Shown: piece after piece, positions 41,046-50,397 of the stretch
How the letters are laid out: every line of letters begins with the position of its first letter
Numbering within the stretch: the first letter of the stretch is position 1
Assembly (NCBI RefSeq): GCF_006363815.1
Contig: NZ_RRYT01000005.1
Location: 124,001-188,000 of the forward strand
Length of the DNA: 64,000 nucleotides
DNA from: Thermomonospora catenispora
Lineage (GTDB): Bacteria > Actinomycetota > Actinomycetes > Streptosporangiales > Streptosporangiaceae
Reading direction: 5' to 3'
Notes under the pieces: model-generated
Databases searched by the model: none
What the model saw: the letters and a program-made list of their open reading frames with translations, nothing else
Told to the model about the DNA's origin: nothing
Translations under genes and position numbers: made by a program

Positions 41046-41786
41046 TCAGCCGGGGGCGGGATCGCCGGTGAGCGGGCGGCGGATGTAGTACTCGGTGCCG
41101 AGGAGACGGACCCGCTGCTCCTCGGAGAGCCCGCTGAGCATGGCCGGGCCGGCGCCGCGTTCGGCCTCGGACTCATGGGCCTGGAGCGCCCGCCACTTGC
41201 GGCCGGTCCACGGGCGCACGTCGACCGTGAGGGCGACCATCTCGTCGGGGACGCCGGGCAGCGCCCGGTCCGGCTCGGGCGGTGCGCCGAGCAGCTCCTC
41301 CCACAACGTCCGGACGACGGAGAGCGGGAACGTGACCAGGTGCAGTTCCCGCACCCGCCAGGGATCCCCGGCCTCGGGGTGGAGCCGGGGATGGGCGGCG
41401 GCCTCCACGGCGGCCAGGGTGACCCGGTGAGCGTGGATGTGATCGGGATGCCCGTAGCCGCCGTAGGCGTCATAGGTGATCACGGTGTCGGGCCGGAAGT
41501 CGCGGATGTGCGCCACCAGCCGTCCCACCGACTCCTCCAGGGGAGCGTCCACGAACCTCGACGGCCCCGACTCGGGCACCTCGGCGTCGGCGTAGCCCAG
41601 CAGGCGGGGCCGGCCGGCGCCGAGGATCTCCAGCGAGCGGGCCAGCTCCGCCGCCCGCCGGGTGCCCTCGGTCCACGTGCAGGTGACCACCGCGGTGCGG
41701 ATCCCCTCGTCGGCGGCGCGGGCGAGCACCCCGCCCGTCCAGATCGCCTCGTCGTCGGGGTGCGCGTGCACGCACATCAGTCCCAT
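41046..41786 (-). CDS. PIG-L/LmbE-family zinc deacetylase (MshB/Mca-like)
   Basis: 246 aa. The N-terminal zinc site AHPDDEA (His, Asp, Asp) and the second ligand in GHPDHIHAHR identify an N-acetylglucosaminyl deacetylase. In actinobacteria this family includes MshB (mycothiol synthesis), Mca (mycothiol-S-conjugate amidase) and antibiotic-pathway deacetylases; length and TYDAYGGYGHPDHI fit any of the first two or an uncharacterised subgroup. The ATG at 41786 has GGAGGAGGCGCC upstream. Confidence 0.9.
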   Translation of the reverse strand: MGLMCVHAHPDDEAIWTGGVLARAADEGIRTAVVTCTWTEGTRRAAELARSLEILGAGRPRLLGYADAEVPESGPSRFVDAPLEESVGRLVAHIRDFRPDTVITYDAYGGYGHPDHIHAHRVTLAAVEAAAHPRLHPEAGDPWRVRELHLVTFPLSVVRTLWEELLGAPPEPDRALPGVPDEMVALTVDVRPWTGRKWRALQAHESEAERGAGPAMLSGLSEEQRVRLLGTEYYIRRPLTGDPAPG

Positions 41787-42052
41787 CGGCGCCTCCTCCG
41801 CCGGGCCGGACGGCCATGATGGCAGGTCGGGCGGCGGGGCGGGCGGGCGAATGCGCGAACGGGAACGCATGAACGGAACAACGCACCGGCCGAACACGGC
41901 GACGTCTACGGCACTCCCAGATACACAGACGATCACATCACGCCACGGGGGCTTCCCATGAATCGGCGGCCTCTCGCACGATGTGGTGCGCCGGGCCCAT
42001 GGGCGACCTGTGGGCGTGCTCCGTGACCGGTGACGGGCTGGGAGGAAGGGAC

Positions 42053-42802
42053 ATGCGCAGACCGGCCGCGTTCGCTCTCGTCGCAACCTTTCTGGCGGCC
42101 CTCGTGACCGCGCCGGCGGCTCATGCCGCGGACGACTCTACGACCCCGGTGGACCTCGGCTGCACTCGCAAGGGACAGGCCAGGGTCGAGGTCGATGCCA
42201 GCTGGATGGGACACGAGAACCTCTATGTGAGGGTGCGGCTGCAGGCGTGGGGGTTCGATCCGGCGGTGCTGGCCCAGCCGGACGGGAAGACGTTCGTTCT
42301 GGAGAAGGGGGTGTCGGCGAATCTGCGCCTGTCGGCGGTGCTGCAGGGGGAGGGAGGCTCCTCCTATGCGTATGACTTCACCGTCTTTCTGCAGGGCAGA
42401 TCCGGCGGCGAGCTCGCCAAGGGCGGCGGGCGGGCGGAGCTGATGGGCTCGACGACCGTCTACGGCGACGACTGGGATCCCAAGTTGGGCCGGTACCACG
42501 TGCTCCTCAAGTCTCCCGCGGTGTCCCTTCCTCCTGTCGGCGAGTGCAGCCCTTCGCCGGGGAACGCCAAGGTCGACGAATTCTCCATCTGGAACCACGA
42601 GGCCCTCATCAGCCCGCTGGACAGAGTGGCGGCGATCACGATCGTGGCGGCGGCCGGGGTGACCGTCGTCTCGATGGTCGGCACGGTCGTCGCCCTCGTG
42701 ATGAGGCGTCGTCGCGGCCGCCGGGGGACGCCGCCGTCCGGCCTCCCGCCCGAGGAGCCCACCGCGCCGCCGGGATCCCCCACCCGGCCCGCGGCCCGGT
42801 GA
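42053..42802 (+). CDS. Secreted, C-terminally membrane-anchored protein of unknown function
   Basis: 249 aa. Signal peptide (about 1-28, ending APAAHA), extracellular domain with two Cys (LGCTRK, GECSPS) and no motif I recognise, one membrane helix (about 190-215), then a basic Arg-rich and Pro-rich cytoplasmic tail. A surface protein of type I topology is likely. The ATG at 42053 follows GGAGGAAGGGAC. Isolated. Confidence 0.75.
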   Translation: MRRPAAFALVATFLAALVTAPAAHAADDSTTPVDLGCTRKGQARVEVDASWMGHENLYVRVRLQAWGFDPAVLAQPDGKTFVLEKGVSANLRLSAVLQGEGGSSYAYDFTVFLQGRSGGELAKGGGRAELMGSTTVYGDDWDPKLGRYHVLLKSPAVSLPPVGECSPSPGNAKVDEFSIWNHEALISPLDRVAAITIVAAAGVTVVSMVGTVVALVMRRRRGRRGTPPSGLPPEEPTAPPGSPTRPAAR

Positions 42803-43105
42803 GGCCCTCGACGCCCGCCGCCGGCGGCCGCGCCTTCGGGCTCGCGTCGGGCGGCGGGAGCGATGCCCGGGCGGCCGCCGCACCGGGGCACGGCCGTCAC
42901 CGGACGCCGACGTCCGGCGTATCGGCTCAGGGCTCCGGTGCGTCGCGTCTCCGCCCGGGGCGCCCGCCTCGGAGCCGAGACGACGAGGGGGACGAGGGGG
43001 TCGTGCGGCTCCGGCAGGGGCGCCCCGGCATCCACGGCCCGTGGGCGGCGTCCGGCGTCGCGGGGCTCTCCGGCGGTTCGGCGGATCGCGCCGTGAGGGC
43101 GGGTC
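42803..43105 (+). other. Gene-free stretch of about 300 bp
   Basis: Between convergent genes. GC-rich with GCCGCCGGCGGC-type self-complementary runs just after 42815 that could terminate the upstream gene. No gene seen. Confidence 0.45.
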
Positions 43106-43516
43106 TCAGGAGATGAAGGGCGCGGCGTGGCCGATGCCGACGGTCAGCCCGCAGAGCGCGACCAGAAGGACCACGAACGAGAAACAGCCAGGCCGGCCGA
43201 CGGGCTGATGGTCCAGCGCGCCCGACCCGAACCCGAACGAAGGGGCGTAGTAGAGGGTCGCGGGCTGCCCGTTCGTGGTGTCCACGGTCGTGGAGGCCCG
43301 GCTCCACCTGGAGTTGCTGCGCGCGTACCCGTACCAGACCTCCACGGGCCATACGCCCGGGGGCATGTCGATGCGGTTGGGGCCGGGCTGCAGCTCCACC
43401 ACATGGCCGCCGATCGACGCCATGAGCTTGGGCGGGCCCAGGAAGCTGCCGCCGCTCGTCGGGTACTTGGCGTCGATCATGATCGGGACGGTCCCGTGTC
43501 CGTGGGGTGGGTACAC
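43106..43516 (-). CDS. Hypothetical protein with C-terminal membrane helix
   Basis: 136 aa. A beta-rich cytoplasmic or surface domain (about 10-100; IDAKYPTSGGSFLGPPKLMASIGGHVVELQPGPNRIDMPPG, then VWPVEVWYGYARS) is followed by one hydrophobic helix (about 111-131) close to the C-terminus, so it may be tail-anchored. The phrase after GPNRI resembles small bacterial proteins with a jelly-roll or carboxypeptidase-regulatory fold, but I cannot assign a family. GTG start with GGAGG seven bases upstream. Confidence 0.65.
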   Translation of the reverse strand: MYPPHGHGTVPIMIDAKYPTSGGSFLGPPKLMASIGGHVVELQPGPNRIDMPPGVWPVEVWYGYARSNSRWSRASTTVDTTNGQPATLYYAPSFGFGSGALDHQPVGRPGCFSFVVLLVALCGLTVGIGHAAPFIS

Positions 43517-43621
43517 CCGGCCTCCTGTTCGCTCTGGGTCGACTTCGCGTCCGTTCAGACGTTCGGAGCCGCTCGTCGGCTCCGCGGGCGGGGCCGGCTT
43601 TCCCGGTGCACGGCCGGGGGC

Positions 43622-45163
43622 TCATGCCCCCGGTGACGGCCCGGGATCCGGCCGCGACCCGGAGGGCTCGTCCGCGGCGTTCCCGGCCGCCCGGCCGGGC
43701 GGGGCGCCGAGGGCTTCCAGGACGGTGCGCGCCGCTTCGCGGACATGGGGGGCGTCGTCGTCGCGGGCCAGGTCGGTGAGGACGCCGACCGCACCGTCGC
43801 GGGCGTTCGGCGGAAGATCCCCATGGGTCCGCACGCAGCGGAGGAGGCCGTACAGGGCCTGGTGGCGGACCGCGGGGACCGGGTCGTTCAGATGCGCCAG
43901 GAAGTAGTCGACGTCGTGGGGCTCCAGCAGCGAGAGCGCCGCGGCGCGGACCTGGTGGCTCGTCGTCGTGGCCGTCAGCCGCCGCAGCCGGGGAAGCGCC
44001 TCGGGATAGTGGGCGAGCGCGTTCCTGGCGAACCAGACCAGGGCCGGGTCGCCGGTCAGACGGTCGAGGAGCACCTCGGTGATCATGCGGCGTTCCCGGC
44101 GTGGCCGCCGCCGGTCGCCCAGGAGCGCCATGCCGTCCATCGCGCCGTACCGCACGGTCAGGTCGGGGTCGTGAGCGAGGGCCGCCAGGGTGGCGGCGGC
44201 GTGCCGGTCGCCCAGCCGGGCCAGGGTCCGGGCGGCGGCCGCCCGGACGGAGGGGACGTTCCGCCACCGGGTGAGGGCGGACCTGATCCGTTCCACGGCG
44301 CCGGGCGCGTCGATGTCGGCCAGCGCGTGCATGGCCCATGCGGCCACGTCCGGATGGTCGAGCCAGCGCACCGCCGTCGGAGCGAGACGGTGTTCCCCGC
44401 GGCGGCCCAGAACGCTCAGCAGGGCCTGCGCGACCTGCGGTGCGCGTTCGGCCTCCAGCGCCGTCACCAGGGCGTCGGTGGTCTGCGACGCCGGGTCGTG
44501 ATGCAGGGCGCACACCGCCGCGAGCCGTACGTCGGGGGATCGGGACCGCAGGCCTGTGAGCAGGCATCGGCGGGCCTCGGCCGTGGGCGGGGCGGGCAGC
44601 ATCCGCAGCGCCGCGGCCCGGGCCCGGTCAGGACCGTGCCATGCCGTGCGCAGCACCGCGGCCGACACGGTGTCGTCGTCGGGCATCAGAGCGCTGACCA
44701 GTGCGTGCGCATGTCCCCGGACCTGGGGGTGGGGATCGTCGAGCAGCCGCAGCAGCGCGTCGGCGTCGCCGGGGACGCCCAGGCGGCGCAGCCCGGTGAC
44801 CGCGTTCAGCCGCACGTGCCATTCCTCGTCGGTCAGCAGCCTCGCGAACGCTTCGACGACCTGAGGGCCGGTCAGGGCCAGCCGGTTGACGGCGCGCGTT
44901 GCCTGACGGCGCACCTGGGGGGCGTCGTCCGTCGTCAGCGTGATCAGCACGTGATCCGTTCCGGGGGCGCCGAGGCGGCCCAGTCCGATCGCCGCGGCGG
45001 TGCGCACGGCCGGGTCGGGGTCGCGGGCCGCCTCGGTGAGCGGTGCGGCGTGTTCGGGGCCTCCGAGCCGCCCGAGCCCTTTCGCCGCCGCCGCGCGCCG
45101 TTTCGGATCGGTCGCCTGCGACAGTTCCCGCACAAAGAAAGCGATCTGGTGTCCGGTTCCCAT
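43622..45163 (-). CDS. HEAT-repeat scaffold protein
   Basis: 513 aa built almost entirely from about 12-14 helical HEAT/PBS-lyase-type repeats (for example RRAAAAKGLGRLGGPEHAAPLTEAARDPDPAVRTAAAIGLGRLG, then DAPQVRRQATRAVNRL and EEWHVRLNAVTGLRRLG). No catalytic motif, signal peptide or membrane helix; an acidic Pro/Gly tail ends it. Such solenoids bind partner proteins; partner unknown. GGGGGCGG precedes the ATG. Confidence 0.85.
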   Translation of the reverse strand: MGTGHQIAFFVRELSQATDPKRRAAAAKGLGRLGGPEHAAPLTEAARDPDPAVRTAAAIGLGRLGAPGTDHVLITLTTDDAPQVRRQATRAVNRLALTGPQVVEAFARLLTDEEWHVRLNAVTGLRRLGVPGDADALLRLLDDPHPQVRGHAHALVSALMPDDDTVSAAVLRTAWHGPDRARAAALRMLPAPPTAEARRCLLTGLRSRSPDVRLAAVCALHHDPASQTTDALVTALEAERAPQVAQALLSVLGRRGEHRLAPTAVRWLDHPDVAAWAMHALADIDAPGAVERIRSALTRWRNVPSVRAAAARTLARLGDRHAAATLAALAHDPDLTVRYGAMDGMALLGDRRRPRRERRMITEVLLDRLTGDPALVWFARNALAHYPEALPRLRRLTATTTSHQVRAAALSLLEPHDVDYFLAHLNDPVPAVRHQALYGLLRCVRTHGDLPPNARDGAVGVLTDLARDDDAPHVREAARTVLEALGAPPGRAAGNAADEPSGSRPDPGPSPGA

Positions 45164-45333
45164 GCGCGCCGCCCCCTTCGAAGGATGGGACGCTCGGACG
45201 GCACGCCTGGTGCGCGCCAGGGCGTCGGCCGTTTCCGGCCAGGGGTGCTTTCGCCCCCCCTGGAAAGGGGTTTTCAGGGTCCCCTCAGGGGGATCTCATC
45301 CTGCAGAGGGATGCGACGCGGTAATCGGATGCA

Positions 45334-45339
45334 TACGGT
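45334..45339 (+). promoter_or_regulatory. -10 box of a probable leaderless transcript
   Basis: TACGGT followed by 6 nt and the ATG at 45346 of a 56-residue membrane protein. Confidence 0.4.
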
Positions 45340-45345
45340 GAACCC

Positions 45346-45516
45346 ATGGGTGCAACGGTTCTGAAGGTCGCGGGGATCGTGTTGGCGCTGTGGCTGGTGC
45401 TGGCGGTCCTCGGTGCGATCCTGTCGATGCTGAAGTTCTTTTTCACGGTCGGTCTGGTGGCGGTCGTGGTGATGCTGGTCGTCACGCTGGTCGCCAAGGC
45501 GGGGGCGCGAACCTGA
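45346..45516 (+). CDS. 56-residue two-helix membrane protein
   Basis: Short gene encoding MGATVLKVAGIVLALWLVLA... with two hydrophobic helices (about 8-29 and 32-51) split by MLKFFF, ending KAGART. Codon third positions are GC-rich like real genes. Similar small two-helix proteins are widespread in actinobacteria but unnamed. A -10 hexamer 6 nt upstream supports a leaderless start. Ends 87 nt before the acyl-CoA ligase gene. Confidence 0.6.
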   Translation: MGATVLKVAGIVLALWLVLAVLGAILSMLKFFFTVGLVAVVVMLVVTLVAKAGART

Positions 45517-45603
45517 CCGGCGCTTGCTCAGGGGCTTGTGGGAAGTGTCCGCTTATCGCAGGATGTAGGTCACCGTCACGCCGGGTGAAAGGGGCCTCCA
45601 CCC

Positions 45604-47166
45604 ATGCAGCCTCTGAGCGATGTTCTGCGGGAGCGCGCCCGCGCCGTTCCGGACAAGATCGCCTTCTTCTATGGTGATCGAGAGATCACGTATCGTGAGT
45701 TCGATGAGCGGGTGGACCGGGTGGCCTCCGCTCTGCATGCCGCAGGCGTCGTTCCGGGCGACCGCGTGGCCATTTTGGACAAGAATTCAATTGAATACGT
45801 AGAGCTGCTGTTCGGGGCCGCCCGGATCGGCGCGGTGCAGGTCCCGGTCAACTACCGGCTGGCACCGGCAGAGGTCGCCTACATCGTCAACAACGCCCGC
45901 GCCAAGGTGTTCGTCGTCGGGCCCGAGTTCGTCCCGGTGCTGGACGCGATCGCCGGCGACCTGGAGCACACCACCCACCTGGCGGTGATCGACGGTGAGG
46001 GCACCGCCGAGCCCCGGCTGGACTACGCCGACTGGGTCGCCGCGCACGATCCCGCCCCGCCCGCCCACCGGGGCGCGACCTCGGACGTGTTCGTCCAGCT
46101 GTACTCCTCGGGCACCACCGGGCGGCCCAAGGGGGTGATGCTCACCCACGACAACTTCTTGTCGATCCTGCCCAAGAGCCGAGAGCTGTGGGAGATCGAC
46201 GAGAGCACCCGCATGATGATCGCGATGCCGATGTACCACATCGCCGGGAACGCGCTGAGCGTGGCGGTGATCTTCGACGGCATCACCGGCGTGATCAGCC
46301 GGGAGCCGGATCCGGTCGGCATCGCCCGCGAGATCGAGCGTCGCCGGGTCACCCACATCTTCCTCGTCCCGGTGCTGCTGCTGTTCTGGCAGAGCATCCC
46401 CGAGGTCGCCGAGTGCGACCTCTCCAGCCTCCAGATGCTGCTGTACGGGGCGTCCCCGATCAGCCAGGAGGTGCTGCGCGGCGCCATGAAGCTGCTGCCC
46501 GGCACCAAGTTCATGCAGGTGTACGGGCTGACCGAGACCACCGGCGCGGTCACCGCGCTGCCTCCCGAGGACCACGACCCCGACGGTCCCAACGCGCACC
46601 GCCTGGCCAGCGCGGGCGTCCCCAACGAGGGCACCGAGCTGAAGATCGTCGACCCGGCGACCGGCGAGGAGCTGCCCACCGGCCGGGTCGGCGAGATCCT
46701 GGTGAAGTCCCCGCAGAACATGATCGGCTACTGGGACCTGCCCGAGGCCACCGAGGCGGCCCTGCTGGACGACGGCTGGTTCCGCACCGGCGACGCCGGC
46801 TACCTGGACTCCGACGGCTACCTCTACATCCACGACCGGGTCAAGGACATGATCATCTCCGGTGGGGAGAACATCTACCCCGCCGAGGTCGAGAACGTCC
46901 TGATGAGCCACCCCAAGGTGGCCGACTGCGCCGTCATCGGCGTCCCGCACGACAAGTGGGGCGAGACCCCCAAGGCCGTGGTGGTCGCCTCCGGCGAGGT
47001 CACCGAGCAGGAGATCATCGACTACTGCCGGGACCGCCTGGCCCACTTCAAGTGCCCCACCTCCGTCGACTTCGTCGACGCCATCCCCCGCAACCCCACC
47101 GGCAAGGTCCTCAAGCGCGAGCTCCGCGCCCCCTACTGGGAGGGCAAGGAGCGCGCCGTTCACTGA
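45604..47166 (+). CDS. Acyl-CoA synthetase (fatty-acid CoA ligase)
   Basis: 520-aa ANL-superfamily enzyme. Motifs in order: YSSGTTGRPKGVMLTH (P-loop), MYHIAGNAL, YGLTETTG, RTGDAGYLDSDGYLYIHDRVKDMIISGGENIYP (hinge), and NPTGKVLKREL with the catalytic Lys. It activates a carboxylic acid as adenylate and forms its CoA thioester; overall pattern fits medium- or long-chain fatty acids. Monocistronic, ending at a terminator. Confidence 0.92.
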   Translation: MQPLSDVLRERARAVPDKIAFFYGDREITYREFDERVDRVASALHAAGVVPGDRVAILDKNSIEYVELLFGAARIGAVQVPVNYRLAPAEVAYIVNNARAKVFVVGPEFVPVLDAIAGDLEHTTHLAVIDGEGTAEPRLDYADWVAAHDPAPPAHRGATSDVFVQLYSSGTTGRPKGVMLTHDNFLSILPKSRELWEIDESTRMMIAMPMYHIAGNALSVAVIFDGITGVISREPDPVGIAREIERRRVTHIFLVPVLLLFWQSIPEVAECDLSSLQMLLYGASPISQEVLRGAMKLLPGTKFMQVYGLTETTGAVTALPPEDHDPDGPNAHRLASAGVPNEGTELKIVDPATGEELPTGRVGEILVKSPQNMIGYWDLPEATEAALLDDGWFRTGDAGYLDSDGYLYIHDRVKDMIISGGENIYPAEVENVLMSHPKVADCAVIGVPHDKWGETPKAVVVASGEVTEQEIIDYCRDRLAHFKCPTSVDFVDAIPRNPTGKVLKRELRAPYWEGKERAVH

Positions 47167-47173
47167 CCCCCAG

Positions 47174-47214
47174 GGGTCCGGCCGCCGGGCTCGTGCGGTG
47201 CGGCGGCCGGACCC
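47174..47214 (+). terminator. Terminator of the acyl-CoA synthetase gene
   Basis: A 14-bp perfect stem (47174-47187 with 47201-47214) and 13-nt loop begin 8 nt after the stop codon. Confidence 0.75.
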
Positions 47215-47345
47215 GTGCGGCTCCGTGCGGCGTTCCGCGGCCGCCGGGGTGAGCCGGCGACGAGGCGCTCGTCGCCGGCCGCCATGCCGCAGACGATGTC
47301 TCGACGTTGCGCGGGCACGCGGATCCCGCGACGGTGCGGTGGTCG

Positions 47346-48023
47346 ATGAGGAACGAGGGATGGAGCATCACCTGGCGGATCGGCCGGGTGCGCTGGGCGA
47401 TCGCCTGGATGGTCCTGACACTGACCGTGGGCGGGACGTTCCTGGTGCTGGGAACCGTCGAGGCGTGGGCGGGCCTGCGGGTCGAGCGGGGCGAGGGCGT
47501 CAAGGGCCGGTTCGTCGCATCGGACTGGCACTGCCCGAGGATCTGCCACTGGCGGGGGCAGTGGATCCCCGACGACGGCACGCCCGAGCGTTCCGCCGAG
47601 TTGTTCGGCTACGGCGAGGACGACCTGACGCCCGGACAGACGGTGCCCGCCATCGATCCCGGCGGGGTGGGGCCGTCCGTTCATCCGCCCGGCAGATATG
47701 CCCGTTGGGGCGGGGTGGTGCCCACGCTCCTGTTCGGCTCGTTCCTCACGTGCGGCGGCCTGTACGGGCTGTGGACGCGGTGCCGTGAGCTGAGGTCCTT
47801 GCGCCGGGACCGCCGCCTGATCGAGGCGGACGACCGCTCACCCGATCCCCCGGCGGCCGTCCCCGATCCCCCACCGGCCGTCCCGGAGGAGACACCCGTC
47901 CGGGACGGGCGCCCGCGTCGGCGGTCGGGCGTCCGGTGGACGCATGCCGCCGGCGCGGTCACGGCCGGGATCCTGCTCACCGCCGTGAGGGCACGGCGGA
48001 GCCGGCGCGGTGCGGGCGAGTGA
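47346..48023 (+). CDS. Membrane protein of unknown function
   Basis: 225 aa. Two hydrophobic segments (about 14-38 and 115-135) flank an extracytoplasmic loop containing DWHCPRICHWRGQW, whose two Cys could form a disulfide. The C-terminal part (about 150-225) is charged and Pro-rich, with a weak third hydrophobic stretch. The frame opens earlier (47307) but MRNEGWSITWRIG is the more natural beginning. No family recognised. Confidence 0.65.
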   Translation: MRNEGWSITWRIGRVRWAIAWMVLTLTVGGTFLVLGTVEAWAGLRVERGEGVKGRFVASDWHCPRICHWRGQWIPDDGTPERSAELFGYGEDDLTPGQTVPAIDPGGVGPSVHPPGRYARWGGVVPTLLFGSFLTCGGLYGLWTRCRELRSLRRDRRLIEADDRSPDPPAAVPDPPPAVPEETPVRDGRPRRRSGVRWTHAAGAVTAGILLTAVRARRSRRGAGE

Positions 48024-48128
48024 TCGAGCGGTCCCCGCCCCGAAGGGCGGTCGGCGCGGCGGGCGTGGCGGGTGGAGCGGCAGGGCATGGGCGGCGATCG
48101 GCCGGATGACGGCCGTCGGCGCGGCCGG

Positions 48129-48539
48129 TCAGCCGCTGAGCGCGTTCGCCACCGTCAGGCTGTCCTCGTAGATGCGGTACCGGCTGATCAGCCCGTTCTC
48201 CACGGTCAGGTGCACCGCGAACGGCGACTCGTACGCACGTCCCGTGGCCTTGACCACCTGGACGATCCGCCCCAGAACCACCGCGTCCGCCCCGTCCACC
48301 ACGATCCGGTCCACCGTGGTGCCGTTCCGCTCCCGCACATGGGCCGCGTCCAGCGAACGGAAGTGATCGGCGACGTCGGCCCGCGTGCGGCGGGGCCGGA
48401 TCCAGGGCACCGCCGGATGCCCCTCGTCCGGCCAGCTCAGGCCCCAGTCGACCGGCTCGGCGAACATCTCCGCGATGCGTTCTGCATCTCCTGCGCCGAT
48501 CCGGGCCAGCAGTTCCGCGACGGTCTCTTCGGTGCTCAT
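48129..48539 (-). CDS. SnoaL-like / NTF2-fold protein
   Basis: 136 aa, an alpha+beta cone-fold protein: ETVAELLARIGAGDAERIAEMFAEPVDWGLSWP, then RADVADHFRSL, and paired strands VDRIVVDGADAVVLGRIVQVVKATGRAYESPFAVHLTVENGLISRYRIYED. Members are polyketide cyclases, hydratases or orphan binding proteins; no biosynthetic cluster surrounds it. Convergent with the 47346 gene. Confidence 0.83.
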   Translation of the reverse strand: MSTEETVAELLARIGAGDAERIAEMFAEPVDWGLSWPDEGHPAVPWIRPRRTRADVADHFRSLDAAHVRERNGTTVDRIVVDGADAVVLGRIVQVVKATGRAYESPFAVHLTVENGLISRYRIYEDSLTVANALSG

Positions 48540-48666
48540 GCCCCCAAGCCTCCGGGACGCGCGTCACGGAATCCATGACCTCTCAGGTCATCGGGTCAGG
48601 TCACCGGCGGAGTCCCGGTGTCGTCCGCCGTGCGGGCGGGTCGGGGCGCGGCGACCGTCCGGACGG

Positions 48667-48702
48667 CACCGGCGGCCGTCCCCGTGGGGACGGCCGCCGG
48701 TG
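48667..48702 (-). terminator. Terminator of the EF-Tu gene
   Basis: A 17-bp perfect inverted repeat (48667-48683, 48686-48702) starts 8 nt after the tuf stop on the minus strand; the innermost pairs must open to give a loop. Confidence 0.8.
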
Positions 48703-48709
48703 GTCGCGG

Positions 48710-49897
<1,188 letters not shown>

Positions 49898-50379
49898 GAT
49901 CGCTGCGTCCTCACGGGAAATCGGGAAAAGGAATGTGAGAACCTCCGGGAAGGCCGGGGAAAGGCCTTTGCCGGTGCAGGGCCACCCTCCTCCGACGGTT
50001 CTCGCGGGACGGCTCGGAGGAGGGTCAGCGTCGCAGGCCGTCAAATGCGTCGGAAGATGCCTTCCGGGCCGCCGTGACCACGGTGGAGAACACGGCCGAC
50101 AGCGCGCTCGACGGAACGAATTCCGCGCGCGTTTCGAGGTCGGCCGTGGGGAACATGTTTGTGAGCGTAAAAGATCGTTCCGCTCCGGTCCATCGAATTA
50201 ATGTCCGGTGCGCTTCGTGCGGTCCGGGAGGCGGATCTCCTCATCCCTCGCCGCGGGGGCGGCCGCGCCCGCGGAGGGGCCGGCGAGAGCGGGGTGGGGA
50301 TGTTCTCGCCGTACGCGGGTCGGCCGCGTCCGCGGAGGAGCCGGGGGAGCCTGCGGGGCGGACCCGTCCGTGGCGCGGA
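49898..50379 (-). other. Long 5' region of the EF-Tu gene, no gene seen
   Basis: About 480 bp between tuf and the MFS gene, both on the minus strand. It includes the leader hairpin, a relatively AT-rich patch at 50150-50210 that may contain the tuf promoter, and three GC-rich direct repeats near the MFS stop. Confidence 0.5.
49984..50025 (-). promoter_or_regulatory. Leader hairpin of the EF-Tu gene
   Basis: A 12-bp perfect stem (49984-49995, 50014-50025) whose 18-nt loop is itself partly self-complementary lies 87 nt upstream of the start codon in the probable 5' leader. The left arm of the minus-strand transcript is ACCCTCCTCCGA, complementary in part to ribosome-site sequences. A second short palindrome AAAGGCCTTT lies between it and the gene. 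Could be an attenuator or RNA-stability element. Confidence 0.5.
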
Positions 50380-50397
50380 TCAGCCGCGCCCGCGCAG
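50260..50397. repeat. Three degenerate direct repeats with a 60-61-bp period
   Basis: GGCCGCGCCCGCGGAGG (50260-50276), GGCCGCGTCCGCGGAGG (50321-50337) and AGCCGCGCCCGCGCAGG (50381-50397). The third lies in the last codons of the MFS gene, so the 3' end of that gene appears partly duplicated downstream. Confidence 0.6.

Noticed and set aside
38327-41473. Minus-strand open frame of more than 1000 codons opposite the SUKH, GT39 and PIG-L region
   Set aside because: Low-complexity Pro/Arg translation, antisense to genes with recognisable domains.
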